The notes under the pieces: generated by a model | Databases searched by the model: none | What the model was told of the DNA's origin: nothing | The model's input: only the letters and a program-made list of their open reading frames with translations | Translations under genes and position numbers: made by a program | Shown here: one piece after another, positions 1-10,998 of the stretch | Layout of the letters: the number at the start of each line of letters is the position of its first letter | Position numbering within the stretch: the stretch's first letter is position 1 | Assembly: GCA_027625915.1 (NCBI GenBank) | Contig: JANTQA010000070.1 | Location: 2,299,001 to 2,363,000, forward strand | Length of the DNA stretch: 64,000 bases | Origin: Anaeramoeba flamelloides | Taxonomy: Eukaryota > Metamonada > Anaeramoebidae | Reading direction: 5' to 3'

Positions 1-1730
1 AAAAGAACAATAAAATCTATACCCATCCAAACTACTCCTAATTTACATTTTTAGAAATGATTTAGTTTTTACTTTTTGACATTGAAAAAAAAATTACTTT
101 TTATTTGTTTTTAAAAAATGTTTGTTTTATAAGTTAGATTCTTTGATTTAGATCTTACAAGTTATTATTTCAATAATTTAAAAGATTGTAAAATACATCT
201 ACATTGGTATCTTTCTGTGTTTTTGAATTTTAACTCATTTCTTTAAAAAAAAATGTTAAAATTAATTTAAAGATTCAGAATCAATGAATTTCACTCTTAG
301 GAGCAATTAGGATTTTTGATCACTTTTGGATCTGGGGAAAAAGCGAATATTTTTTTTTGCTGATGGTTTCACCCCCCTAAAATATTTTGGAACAATAAAA
401 AATAAATCATTACGTTTAAAAAAATTTTCTCAGATTTTAGGAAATATTTGAAACTAAATCAATTAAAAACTTTTAACAATTTACATTAATTTAAGATATT
501 ATACGAAAAGCCAATTTAAATGGGAATCAAGTATATTTACAGGGATTTGTATGTAAAAATATCAAAGAGAGAGAGAGAGAGATAGAAAAAAACATGAGGT
601 AGATTGAGTATTGGTTAAAGGCTATACCACTTATTATTTACACTAATGTCTATTAAAGACAAATCTGGTGATTTCAAGATTAAAAGATTTACTAAATTTT
701 GGTATTAACTTTATACAAGATACAAGATAAACTACTTGTAGTTCTTAATGTTAAATTCTAATTTGTAAGAGAAAAAAAAAAAAAAAAATTAATTATATGT
801 CTTTTGGTACAATTTTTGTATTTTTTATTTTTTCTGATTCCAGTAATCGACACCAAAAATGATTTTAACTCTTATGTGAATATTAAAAATTGAATTGGAA
901 TTGTTGATCAATAAACTAATAAATAAAAAGAAAAAAATATCTCACATAACATTCAATTTATTTAACACTAAAACGATTGGGAAAATTACAATAAAAAAAA
1001 AAAAATACAATAAAAAAAAATACAATAAAAAAAAAGTAATTATATGATAAATTCCAAAAAAAAACAACAAAAAATATCTTTAGAATTATTAAAATAACTT
1101 TGTATTAATTTAAAAAGTAATACAGCCCTCCTTAGTAACACGATCTATTTTTTAGTAATTTTTTTTTTGTTGATTACAAATTACTGCTGGTTCGAAAAAA
1201 TACATTCGACACCACTTTCATTTGCCTTACCTATCAAAAATTATAAGGATAAATCACACTCCCCGAAATTCATAGAGAAACCATAACATAACACATTTAA
1301 GGTATAAAAGTGTTATTTTATCTCACACGCTATAGAAATACTCGGTATCACGCCAAGTGAAAATAATAAAGATAATATATCTTGATAATTATGCTCATTC
1401 AATAATAACAAAAAAAAACAAATATGTGTTATTTTTCCAAAGATATTTCAGAAAATATTTTGAAATAGAAAATGAAAATGTTTTTCAATTTATTTTCCAA
1501 CGGGTATTAATGTTTAAATTTATTTTTAAATGATTTAAAGATTGTGTCGATTACAAATCCTGTGGATTCAGAATTGACAAAACCATTTCAACTGGTTTTA
1601 CTCTTGTTTTATTTTTATTGATTTTTTTTTTTTTTTGATTTTAATTGTATAATTTGCTGTTGATTCAGATTTAAATTTTAAAAAAATAATTATTCTAAAA
1701 ACATTTTTCTATTGAATATCTAATAAATAG
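1..1730. other. AT-rich non-coding stretch upstream of the pseudokinase exon
   Basis: No coding exon could be supported here. The stretch is A/T homopolymer-rich, with a short GA run near 567-582. It is somewhat less AT-rich around 1190-1380, without a recognisable frame. The missing N-lobe exons of the downstream kinase-like gene should lie here or beyond the left edge, but none was convincing. The last bases, ending in AG at 1729-1730, make a plausible 3' splice site. Confidence 0.5.
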
Positions 1731-3745
1731 TCTTACAATATACCCAAAAATTGTCGTTTTATCATGGAAACATCAACCCAAGTTTAATAATTGTTGATAA
1801 AGATTTAAACCTTAAAATGAAATTATTTGGATTTGCTAATCTAATTTATTATAAGAAAGATGAAAAATTTGATTTCACCCAATTCCATCAGAATGCATAT
1901 AACGAATTTGTTTGTCCAGAGCTTCAATCCAAGACACCACTTTTGACCTCAACTTCTGATGTCTGGTCTGTAGCAACGATTCTCTATTATTGCTTAACTA
2001 AAAAGTATCTCTTTCAAAAGCCAAAAATGCTACAAAACGAAAATTTTCAAAAGAAAGTACACAAATTGCAATTACCAAAATGGATTAGAAAAGATTTACA
2101 AACACTATTCGAGAAGATGCTGATTATTGATCATAGAAAAAGAATCCCCATCGAAGAAATTCTGAACCATCAATTTTTTTCAAATAAAAAGGAACTAATA
2201 AGTACCCGTGGTAACGAGTTAAGATTCAAAAATAACAATATAATAATTGAAGCAAAAATTTTAATAAAATTAGATTTGTTTGGATTGAATCTGAAAAGTA
2301 CCATTAAAGGATTATTAAAAAATGAATATAATTCCTTAACAGCATCTTATCGGATATTATGCAACGACAATCATAACGACAATTTAAAATCAATTTCTTC
2401 ACTTAACGATAATGATATCAAAGAAATCAATCGATTAATTGAAGACACTAAAAAAGAATTAGAAAGAAACGAAGATGAAAACGAAGGTAACAACCAAACA
2501 GAGAAAGAAAAATTAACACAAAAGACAAAAAAAAAGAAAAAAAAAAACCCGATAATTGAAAGACAACAAAAATTTGATAATCAGATCAAAAAAAAAAATT
2601 CTTCACAATTCAAAACTTTAACATTATTATTGAATTCAGAAAATTCTTCAAATACAGACGAAAATAATAAAATCAAAAAAAATCAAATTATTCCAAAAAT
2701 TAAAATCGAAAAAATCAATAAAGCCAAACAATTTCCAAATCCACGAGACAAGCAATCATTTAAGAAACAATATAAACAAATGTTGATCGTCTTAGAAAAT
2801 AAAAACAATGATTTCCCAGAAATAAAAAAACCGAATAACAATAATAGTAATAATTTATTTCCGAATTCAAAAATTAGAAAAAATAATAAAAAGTTTAAGA
2901 AAGAGCAAATTAATAATAGTAATACCCTCGATAATAAAACAAAAAGAGATCGATTAACTCAAAAAAAAGAAAAATTGAAAATTATTCAAAAAAATTATAA
3001 TGACTATTTAAAAATAGTATTAAAAGACAACGATGATCAACTTGAAAATCGTTACAGCCCAATGCAATTAAAACGAATGAGGAGAAAGTCATTCAATTCA
3101 TCAAGCAACAAAAGTCTAACGGAGCTCCCAACACGAACTTTCAAAAAGTCAACCGATTTTTTAATTTCAAATGATCAAAATCGTGGATATAATAATCATT
3201 ATTATTATAATAATAATAATAATAATCTTGAGACACATATGGGCATCTATCAGAACCAACTCGATCCAAACGGATCAAGTAATGAGAATGCGCTTACTTG
3301 CCATAATTATATCGAAGACAAGAATTTGAATGTTTCCCCAATTAATTTTAGTAAATCTTATGATTATGTAAATAAAGTCTTTGGTTCTTATATACAGAAC
3401 ACTAAATCACAAAACAACCATCTCATCTACCAAGTAAACGAAATGGAAAACTTAGATATTGACGAAATCTTAAATACAACAATTTCATCAAGACCAAGAA
3501 TCGTCTTATTAAAGCAATATTTAGACGCTTTAAAAGAATTGGGAATCTTTTATAAGAAAATCAAGAAATACAAATATTTCTGTAAAGCAAACTTTAGAAG
3601 CCAAATTTTGAAATTTTATATGCTCATAGTCAAACTCCCTACACCTAAAATGATTAACAGGGTGAAATTTATTAGAATACAATGCAACATCGGTACCTTT
3701 TATGCTCTCTTAAAAGAAATTGAGGAACACATTATTTTTTTTTAA
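1731..3745 (+). CDS. MARK/KIN1-like pseudokinase, C-terminal exon (kinase C-lobe, UBA-like, KA1)
   Basis: This long terminal exon encodes about 670 residues, and its 5' part is missing. The frame is open upstream of position 1751 to a plausible acceptor AG at 1730, and no Met starts it, so this is an internal or terminal exon. It opens in kinase subdomain VIB. Where active kinases have HRDLKPEN it reads HGNINPSL, and the DFG motif is LFG, so the catalytic Asp, Lys and metal-binding Asp are all replaced. An APE-like PEL, the DVWS helix and a subdomain XI KRIPIEEIL segment follow. Nucleotides ~2240-2362 resemble the UBA helix set of MARK/AMPK kinases (LLKNEYNSLTASYRIL). A long Asn/Lys-rich linker leads to a C-terminal KA1-like domain (~3590-3742, with VKLP, VKFIRI and a final helix). 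In this family KA1 binds acidic membranes and the kinase. I infer a scaffold or regulatory role rather than phosphotransfer. The TAA stop is at 3743-3745. Confidence 0.82.
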
Positions 3746-4479
3746 AATGTTTTATTTTTTTTTCTTTAGAGAGTTGTTTTAAATAAGTGTGGAAAAAAAA
3801 AAAAAATTAAAATAAAATAGTTTTGTCGACAGATCTGTAAATAATTCTATTGAAGTTTGTTGACTGTTTTAGAGATTCTTTTGAAAACTTTTTAAAAGTC
3901 CTTTTTTAAAACAAATATATTTTATTTCTTATTTTTTGTTTTTTATTATTTAATTTTAATTTTTATTTTATTATTTAATTTTAATATTTTTTTTTTATTA
4001 TTTTGTATTTTTTTTTGGTTTTGGTAAAAATTTTTTTTTGTTTATAATATTTAATCTGTTGATCATTTTTTTGTTTTATTATTATTTTACTTTTTTTAAT
4101 TTAATGAAAATTTGATTTAAAAGATTTTTTAATAAAAAATGTTGTTTACTACTAATTTATTAAAAATTTTTGTTATTATTTTTTTTGACTCACATATCAA
4201 AAATAAATTCTTTCATGATTTTTAAATAATTTGTTTGGTTTTTTCTTTTATTAATTTACTCTGCAGAATTACACTTGTATTTAATTTAAATGAAGTTTAT
4301 TTGAATTCATATATTATTTCATAACCAAAATTATATTTTAAAGAAAAATAGAACAATTTTGTCTAATAAATTTGTAATTTTAACTTTTTATATACTTTGT
4401 TCACTTTTTGCAGATATAATTTAGGATACAAGTATAATTCATTTTTTTAATGATGCTTTTTTTCAAATCAGTTTTAATA

Positions 4480-6180
4480 TGCACTTAATATAAAAAAGCA
4501 CTATTTTTTTTTCTAATTAATAGTTTTCCTAATCTATCTATTAACTTAATTCAATTAACCAGGGTGATAAATTTTTTTAGAATAAAAGCACAATCGACTT
4601 TTGAATATCAAAAATATTTTTTGAAATTACTGTAAACTTTTTTATTTTTTTAAAAAATGGGTTTAGAGAAAATTTTGAAATCAAAGAACAAGTTAATATA
4701 TTATATTAGAATATTTTTCCAGAGAATTTATATTTTTTAAATAACTTTTTTTTTTAATTTGACCATTTAAAAATAAAAAAACATTTTAATGGACTAGTCT
4801 TCTAAGACAACAAGGCAAAATTTTAAAATATGTTATTGGTGGTATTCTTTACTTATAAATTTTGTAGATCTCAAGTGTCAAAAAATTCTGATCGACTAAG
4901 AAAAACATAAAAGAAAATTGGTTTAGTGAGATCAATTTTTTTTTTCCATTTTTTCTGAAAAAGAAAACTATTAAATTCAATTTTTTTCTCACAATTTATA
5001 ATAAGTTTCCCCCCCTTTTATTGCAATTTTGATCATTATTACACTATAACATTTCTTTGTTACCAGTAATATTAATATAAAGATTTTTTTTCTTTGTTGA
5101 GATTAAACTTTTGGTTAACGAAATAATTGACATATTCAACTGATTAAAAAATAATTGTATTTATTTAAGAATAGTAGTTATAATAATCAAATATTTATAG
5201 TCATATAAAAAAATTTTACTCTAAATTTTTGTTTTTGTATTAAGATAAAATTCGATTTTTCAATATAAAATTTTCTTGAAGATTTTTGGGATTAAAGTAA
5301 TTTTATCCTCTAAATTCAAAATCAATTTTTTTCTGCTAAAAATGAATTGAATTGTTATAAGGATTCTTGTGAATAAGACCAAACAATTTGTTTAAAAAAA
5401 TTTTTCAAAATTGAAAATTTTTTTTCAATTTTTTTTCATTTTTTGTAAATCAGAAAACAACTTTTTCAAAAGCTTAAAGAATAAAATTTTTTTTACATAA
5501 TAGATCTCAATTGAATTGATAAACTGTAGTTAATCTTCTACCGAATATTCATTTATTGAATCACCTATACAACATTTAGTTTTATTGACTGAGATTGGAA
5601 TTGGAATATTATTCAAAGAAAAAGAAACCAAATAAAAAAGAATGCTTACAAAATCAATACTTTCCAATATAAAAGGAAAAATTTGTTTTCCTATTTTCAA
5701 GAATTAACTTAATTATTAAATAAAATAATAGGTTACTTTTTTTCGTTTTATATTGGAAACAAGTAAATTTTGAATTTCAAAAAAGAGACTCAAATCAATA
5801 AATTGTTTAAATGGGGCTAACTCATCCATTTCATAAGTCGAAACACAAATTACAAAAAAAAAATTTGAAGATCTTGACAAGATTTCATTTTATTTTCAAA
5901 AATGACTACTCCCTTAAAACCAAATTAGTGTCTTTTGTGAAAATAAAAGTCCCATAATTTAGAATTTTTTTTAGTAAATGAGTCAAAATTATATATTTTA
6001 AATAAAAATATACATAATTTCAATTTTGAGTTCAATGATTTTGGCAAAAAATGTTTTCATTAAAAAGTTAAATGGAAAATTTATTTATTTTTATTTTTTC
6101 ATTTAGTTTTTTTAATTTTTTTAAATCGAAGATATTGTTTCCGTTTTCCATTTTTAGTGTTTTTTAAGTCGTAGGGATAT
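4480..6180 (+). repeat. Dispersed repeat copy interrupted by ~1.1 kb of unrelated DNA
   Basis: The outer parts (about 4490-4795 and 5915-6178) match the continuous copy at about 48900-49500 closely and in the same order. Shared landmarks include AACTTAATTCAATTAACCA, then TTTGAATATC, then TTAGTGnCTTTTGTGAAAAT, ending in TTTAGTGTTTTTT. In the second copy these two halves abut, so about 1.1 kb (roughly 4796-5914) is extra here. That segment has no long open frame and no obvious terminal repeats, so its class is unknown. The family has no visible coding capacity. Confidence 0.7.
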
Positions 6181-7766
6181 ATTAAATAAAAATAATAGTA
6201 ATTTATTATATCTGATGCTATATCAATATTTGTAAAGATTAATACACCTGAGGATAGAAAACAATATATAAATAAAGAATTAATACTTGAAAATATATAA
6301 GGATTATAATATTTTTTTTTACTTAGTCAAGGAATTTGAAATTTAAATTGATTGATACTATCAACAGATTCCTAATATCAATTCATAATTATTATTTTTT
6401 TTTAGAATTTTAAATTCACCCAATATAAACTATTTTCCAGTCAAAGGGGCTCATTTTTAATGGGTGAAATTCACTTGTTTAAAGGTTTTGCATGGATATA
6501 AGAAGTAAAAATTATTTTGGAAATTTTTAAAAATTGAAATCATTTTTTTACATTTTTATACATTTTTTTTTTTTGACACGTGATACAGTTGCAAAAAATG
6601 TTTTTATTGCAAGAAAAATATTCACTTGATAAAAACGTGTTATTTTAATTGTCATTGAAACCATGGAAATGATTTTTGTGAATTCATATCGATTTCTATT
6701 GGAATTCTATTCGATCTTTGATCATGAAATTTGTTTAATAAATGTGAAAATTTCCACTTCATTTTCGTTTCCTTGTTCAAATAGAAACAATAAATTCAAA
6801 CATACTTCGTTTGGAGACTTGATTTATAAAAGAAAAGTGTGGAAAATGAGGTGAAAATTGTTTTCTATTTATTATTTAAATAACACTAGAAGATCAAAAT
6901 AATATTGTTGTTTTTCTCAATAGGGAGATTTGAATTTGAGTTTTTAAATTTTTAAGAAAATCTATAGATTTATTAGTTTTCTTTCAGATGGATATCAACA
7001 ATTTTTTGATGTGTATTATTATGCTTATTTTTTATTTGTTCTCCAAAGGCAAATTATATAAAATCATTGATATTTGAAAAAAATGTTGAACCCTTTGACT
7101 GAAAAAAGGTTTACATATATAAAACATGTATGACGATTAGTTTTATTTTGTTAAAAGCGTTTTACGGGTATGAATAACTGTTAAACTTCGTTTTTCTGGT
7201 ATATATATATATATATATATAAATGGATAGATAGAAAGGTATGTATGTATGTAATAAAAACACTACAAAAATTGATAAGATGATCTAATTTGAATTGCAA
7301 AATAAGTTAAATTTTAACCCCTCCAACCAGTAATTTTGAAAAAAAAATATTCTTTTTCCCCGTGTTTAAAGAGTTGATAATTTTCAAGGATTTTAACAGG
7401 GATACCTTCTTTTTTAGTTTTATTGTTTTCAAAATATAAAACTAAACTATTTTCGTATTTTTCAAAGAAAAACCTAGTGTTAAATGGGTATTTTTAATTC
7501 CCATTGAATTACAATTCTTTTATTGAAATCACTTCTTGTATGTATATAAATCTTTTTTTTTTGGTTATTTTTAAGTTTTTTCATTTGTATTTTTTTCACA
7601 TCTGAGAAAGGGAAAGTATATTTTCAAAAGAATTCAAGAACTTTTTAAAAAAATAAAAAAATAAAAAAATAAATGAAACAAAAAAACATGTAAAAAATTG
7701 AAAAGGGGTAATTTTATAAGTCTTTCATAATTGGAAAACAAAAAATTGTATTACCGTGGTACACAT

Positions 7767-7806
<40 letters not shown>

Positions 7807-7830
7807 CGAGAGAGAGAGGGGGGGGCTGTG
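7767..7830. repeat. Composite microsatellite (AC)n-(AT)n-(GA)n-(G)n
   Basis: Four simple repeats follow one another without spacers: an AC run, an AT run, a short GA run and a G run. An open frame on the minus strand across it (repeated IY and VC residues) is only a translation of the repeat. Confidence 0.9.
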
Positions 7831-8039
7831 ATACTAAAACAATTCTCCACTTCAAAGAATATTTGATATTTTTTTTTTAAATTTAATTTCTTGAATAAAG
7901 TAAGCAATAGGAATGATAATTTTTTAGAAGTTTGTCACTATCCTAATAAAACTAATAAATTTCTCAAATAACCTAAATTGATAAACTTGGGTTTATAATA
8001 AGAATAAAATACAAAGAAAATCTTGAAATTTTGATAAAA

Positions 8040-8300
8040 ACTATTTATAACTCAGAAATTCGTTGAAGAATTCGATGATTTTTATGAGTTTTCCAATTCT
8101 ATTCAGAAAATCCAATAATTTGGATTCTGGGGTTAATTCAAATTAATAAATACAATAACCAAAATAATATATTTGATATTATTCAAAATCAAAATCATTA
8201 TTTGTTTTTCATTCGTAAATCATAAAGAAAAGTATGATTCTTTATTAAATTTTCTAAACAAAAATTTAGAAATTAGGAATATAGAGAAAAGTAATTTATT
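8040..8300 (+). pseudogene. Decayed copy of an unrecognised coding sequence (copy A)
   Basis: Peptides LIQINKYNN, FDIIQN and YDSLLNFLNKNLEIR can be read in this stretch, interrupted by stop codons and a change of frame. The same peptides recur at 50217-50575 (LIQINKNN, FDIIQN, YDSLLKFINKNLEIR). Conservation at the amino-acid level between two broken copies indicates descent from a real protein. I do not recognise the family. It could be a decayed host gene family or part of a mobile element. The open frame that follows (8480-8698) may belong to the same remnant. Confidence 0.5.
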
Positions 8301-8479
8301 CCCTTCGAAAAAAAAAAAAAAAAACATAACTATTTTTACCAGTTACAGACGTTCCAACCCTACCAGAAAAAAAAAAAAAAAAGATTTAAAAATTCGTTGT
8401 CTCTTTTAAAAGTGTGCTTTTATGAAATTGAAAATCCAATTTCTATCATTTTATGTTACGATAAAATTTTAATTCCTCT

Positions 8480-8698
8480 CACATCATTAAAGAAATTATT
8501 TCTATGAAAAAACAAAGACTTATATTGAATTTTCTCGAGAAAAGAAATCAACAAAACTTTCAAGTATTTTCGATCATTGCTTCTAAATTGTTTAAACGTG
8601 AGATTTTGGCAATTTTGGAAATTGAAGATCTATGTGACTGTATTCACTTTTTTATCAATTTGTTTATCAATTCCAAAACCAAAAACTCGATAACATAA
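8480..8698 (+). pseudogene. Possible further fragment of the same unknown coding sequence
   Basis: An open frame ends in TAA at 8696-8698. It has coding-like composition: a predicted amphipathic helical segment with ILNFLEKRN, then IIASKLFKREILAILEIEDL, then a hydrophobic tail. It lies about 200 bp beyond copy A of the decayed coding sequence, on the same strand. No splice sites, start context or family could be assigned. It may equally be an independent remnant. Confidence 0.3.
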
Positions 8699-9145
8699 AT
8701 TTTTTTTTCTTCAATTATAAATTTTGTGGTTTCTGATAAACTTTTGAAACCATTTTGCAGTTTTTCATACAAAATAAATTTTTCAAAGAGAAAAACCATT
8801 TCTTTGGCTTATAAATTTTCAAAGTAGGGTTGGAGCAGTTGTAGTAGATTATGAATATAAAAAAACAAAAATATAAAATTGAAAAAACAAAAAAAAAAAT
8901 TCAAAAATCTGTCTTTTTTTTTCTTTATGATAAAATGGATGCGTACTTGAATAAAAATAATTAGTATTCATAAAGTTATAATAGTTTTTTTTTAAAAAAA
9001 ATTTGCTTAAGTATTATTGTGTATAAGTTTCAAAGAAAACACCTATTTTAAATATAATTTAATCAATAAATATCATGACATGTATGTTTATGGAGATATA
9101 TTTACTTTTGATTAAATTATAAATTATTTATTATTATACATTCAA

Positions 9146-10143
9146 TTAAAGGTTGAGTTCTGAAATATAATCTTTAACTTCTTCGGGTTCTAAAATTCTA
9201 AATTTCTTATCATTAGTAATTACACCAACTTCAATATTAAATTCATCCATTTCACCTTCAAATCCTTCTTTAAGTGTTAGAATGGCTGTATTAATTGCAT
9301 CTTCGATTTCCATATCTGGTTTATATCTTTTTTCAAGGAATTTTTTTGAATTGGAAGAATTTTTACCAATGGCAGTTGCTTTCCAAGCCCAAAAGGATCC
9401 ACTAGGATCAACTTGAAATAATTGTGGTCCGTTATGATCATATCCTGCAACAAGTAATGAAACTCCAAATGGTCTTACACCACTATAATTATTTGATTAA
9501 TATTAGAGATTCAATGATAGAGATATTTTAAGTTTGTGTTTTTGTTTATTTCAGAACCCGAGTGGCAATAAGAGGAAAAAAGAAAAAGAAAAAAGAAAAA
9601 AGAAAAAAGAAATTTAAATTGTATAATTGTGGAAAAATGAAAACAAAATAAAATTTAAAGTCACTCCTAACTTCTCCAACAAATCTTCCTCAAAAAGAAA
9701 AAGAAAAAGAAAATTGAAGGAAAAACAAAAATGATAAAAAAACACAGATGTGCAAAAATGATTTCTTAATTTTTCATTATTTTTTACATAAAATTGTAAT
9801 TTTTTCATTAACCGTGATACTTTTGGGTATGCACAAAAGGTACAGGAAACTTGGAAATATCTACAATCCTTTAGTGACATTCTATTACATTTAAAAAGGG
9901 AAGAAAGACGTTTGGAGTAGAAACATCAAATGAAAATAGAAAATACTTTTTTCCAAAATCAAACAATTTCAATGGTTGATAAAATCAAATTTGTTGTCAT
10001 TTAAAATATCAAATATATTGTCAAGTTTCCTCCCTCGTTTGCCTACCTTAAAAGTATCACAGTTAATGAAAAAATTACAATTTTATGTAAAAAATAATGA
10101 AAAATTAAGAAATCATTTTTGCTCTGTGTATGGATAAAGATCG

Positions 10144-10183
<40 letters not shown>

Positions 10184-10998
10184 AAAAATTATCCAAAATA
10201 TCCAAAAAGATGAAAAGTTTTACCCTGATTGAGTAAATTCCTGCATAATTCCTGCGACTTTTCTTGAAATTATATTGACTGGAATAATTTCGTTATATTG
10301 TTTGAAATATTGTTGTGATTTTTTTCGAGCTTTTGAAATTAACACTCTGTAGTCTGGCCCTAATCCAGAGTAAATTACACCAATCCCATCATTCAATTTT
10401 TGGATCTTTTTGACAGAGTTTTCATCAATTAAAGTTGTTGGCAATTTCTTTTCAGTTACAATTACGACTCCGTTTGAAGCTAAAACAATTATTTGTTGTT
10501 ATTTAAGAAAAATAAAAAATGAAAAAAGAGAAAAAAAAGTTGGACAATGAAAAAATCTATTGTTGGTGTTGTTTTTACAAAAATAACCAAATTTGTTCTT
10601 TTGTTATTCAATTATTTGATTGTTTTTTTACATTCCAAGAAGATCTCGATCTTATCAAAATCAAAAACAATAAAAAGAAAAAATTAAAAAAAGAAAAGTT
10701 TTGAAATTCAAGAGACAAGATCGGGATTAATTTTATTTTGTTGAATCATTTTTTTTTTATTTGGTTTGTTTTTAAATTCTCTGCAAATTGGTTAAATTTT
10801 TAATTTTATTTTTGTTTGATTTTTTTTCTTTTTTTTCGGAAAAAAAGAAGATTTTTGAAAAAAAAAAAATAAAAAAAAAAATACAAACCTTTAATTCCAA
10901 GTGAAGTGGCACCAGATTCAACTGCTTTGAGCGCATGCTCAATTTGAAGAAGTTTACCATTTGGTGAAAAGGTTGTGAGACTGAAATTGAAGAACGAC
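9146..10998 (-). CDS. PSMA2: Proteasome subunit alpha type-2 (20S core), first exon not found
   Basis: An alpha subunit of the 20S proteasome outer ring, which gates substrate entry and has no protease activity itself. Three coding exons are visible on the minus strand. Exon a is 10980 (or 10998) to 10889 and begins around [11 protein letters not shown]. Exon b is 10479-10224 ([18 protein letters not shown], ending MQEFTQSG). Exon c is 9482-9146 ([33 protein letters not shown], stop TAA at 9148-9146). Phases agree across both introns (1 then 2) and rebuild QSGGVRPF, as in animal PSMA2. The proteasome alpha signature is present, but the usual QIEYA reads QIEHA. The N-terminal Met and about seven residues must lie on an upstream exon that I could not place, so the acceptor of exon a is uncertain. 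About 228 residues are seen, against 234 in human. Confidence 0.93.
9743..10130. repeat. Foldback (long inverted-repeat) element inside a PSMA2 intron
   Basis: Two arms of about 87 bp, 9743-9829 and 10044-10130, are near-perfect reverse complements and share TTAATTTTTCATTATTTTTT in the middle. They surround about 214 bp whose edges also match weakly (GGAAACTTG). The structure looks like a MITE or foldback transposon with no coding capacity. It lies in the 741-bp intron between PSMA2 exons b and c. A run of about 36 A follows at ~10147. Confidence 0.85.

Larger units (their letters stand above)
3746..8039. other. Long intergenic stretch with one dispersed repeat
   Basis: No gene is recognised between the pseudokinase and the decayed coding remnant near 8.0 kb. 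Most of it is A/T-rich with T-runs just after the stop codon. A dispersed repeat occupies ~4480-6180 and is listed separately. A (TA)n tract lies at ~7200-7222. A short open frame at 6663-6854 has ordinary-looking composition but no recognisable motif or splice context. Confidence 0.5.

Noticed and set aside
1451-1510. Possible upstream exon of the kinase-like gene (frame reading FEIENENVFQFI between an AG and a GTATTA)
   Set aside because: The phase does not fit the acceptor at 1730 and the peptide is too short and low-complexity to be trusted.
6663-6854. 63-codon open frame in the left intergenic stretch
   Set aside because: No recognisable domain, no conservation with other parts of the window, no splice signals.
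7725-7907. Minus-strand open frame with alternating Ile-Tyr and Val-Cys
   Set aside because: It is the translation of a microsatellite.
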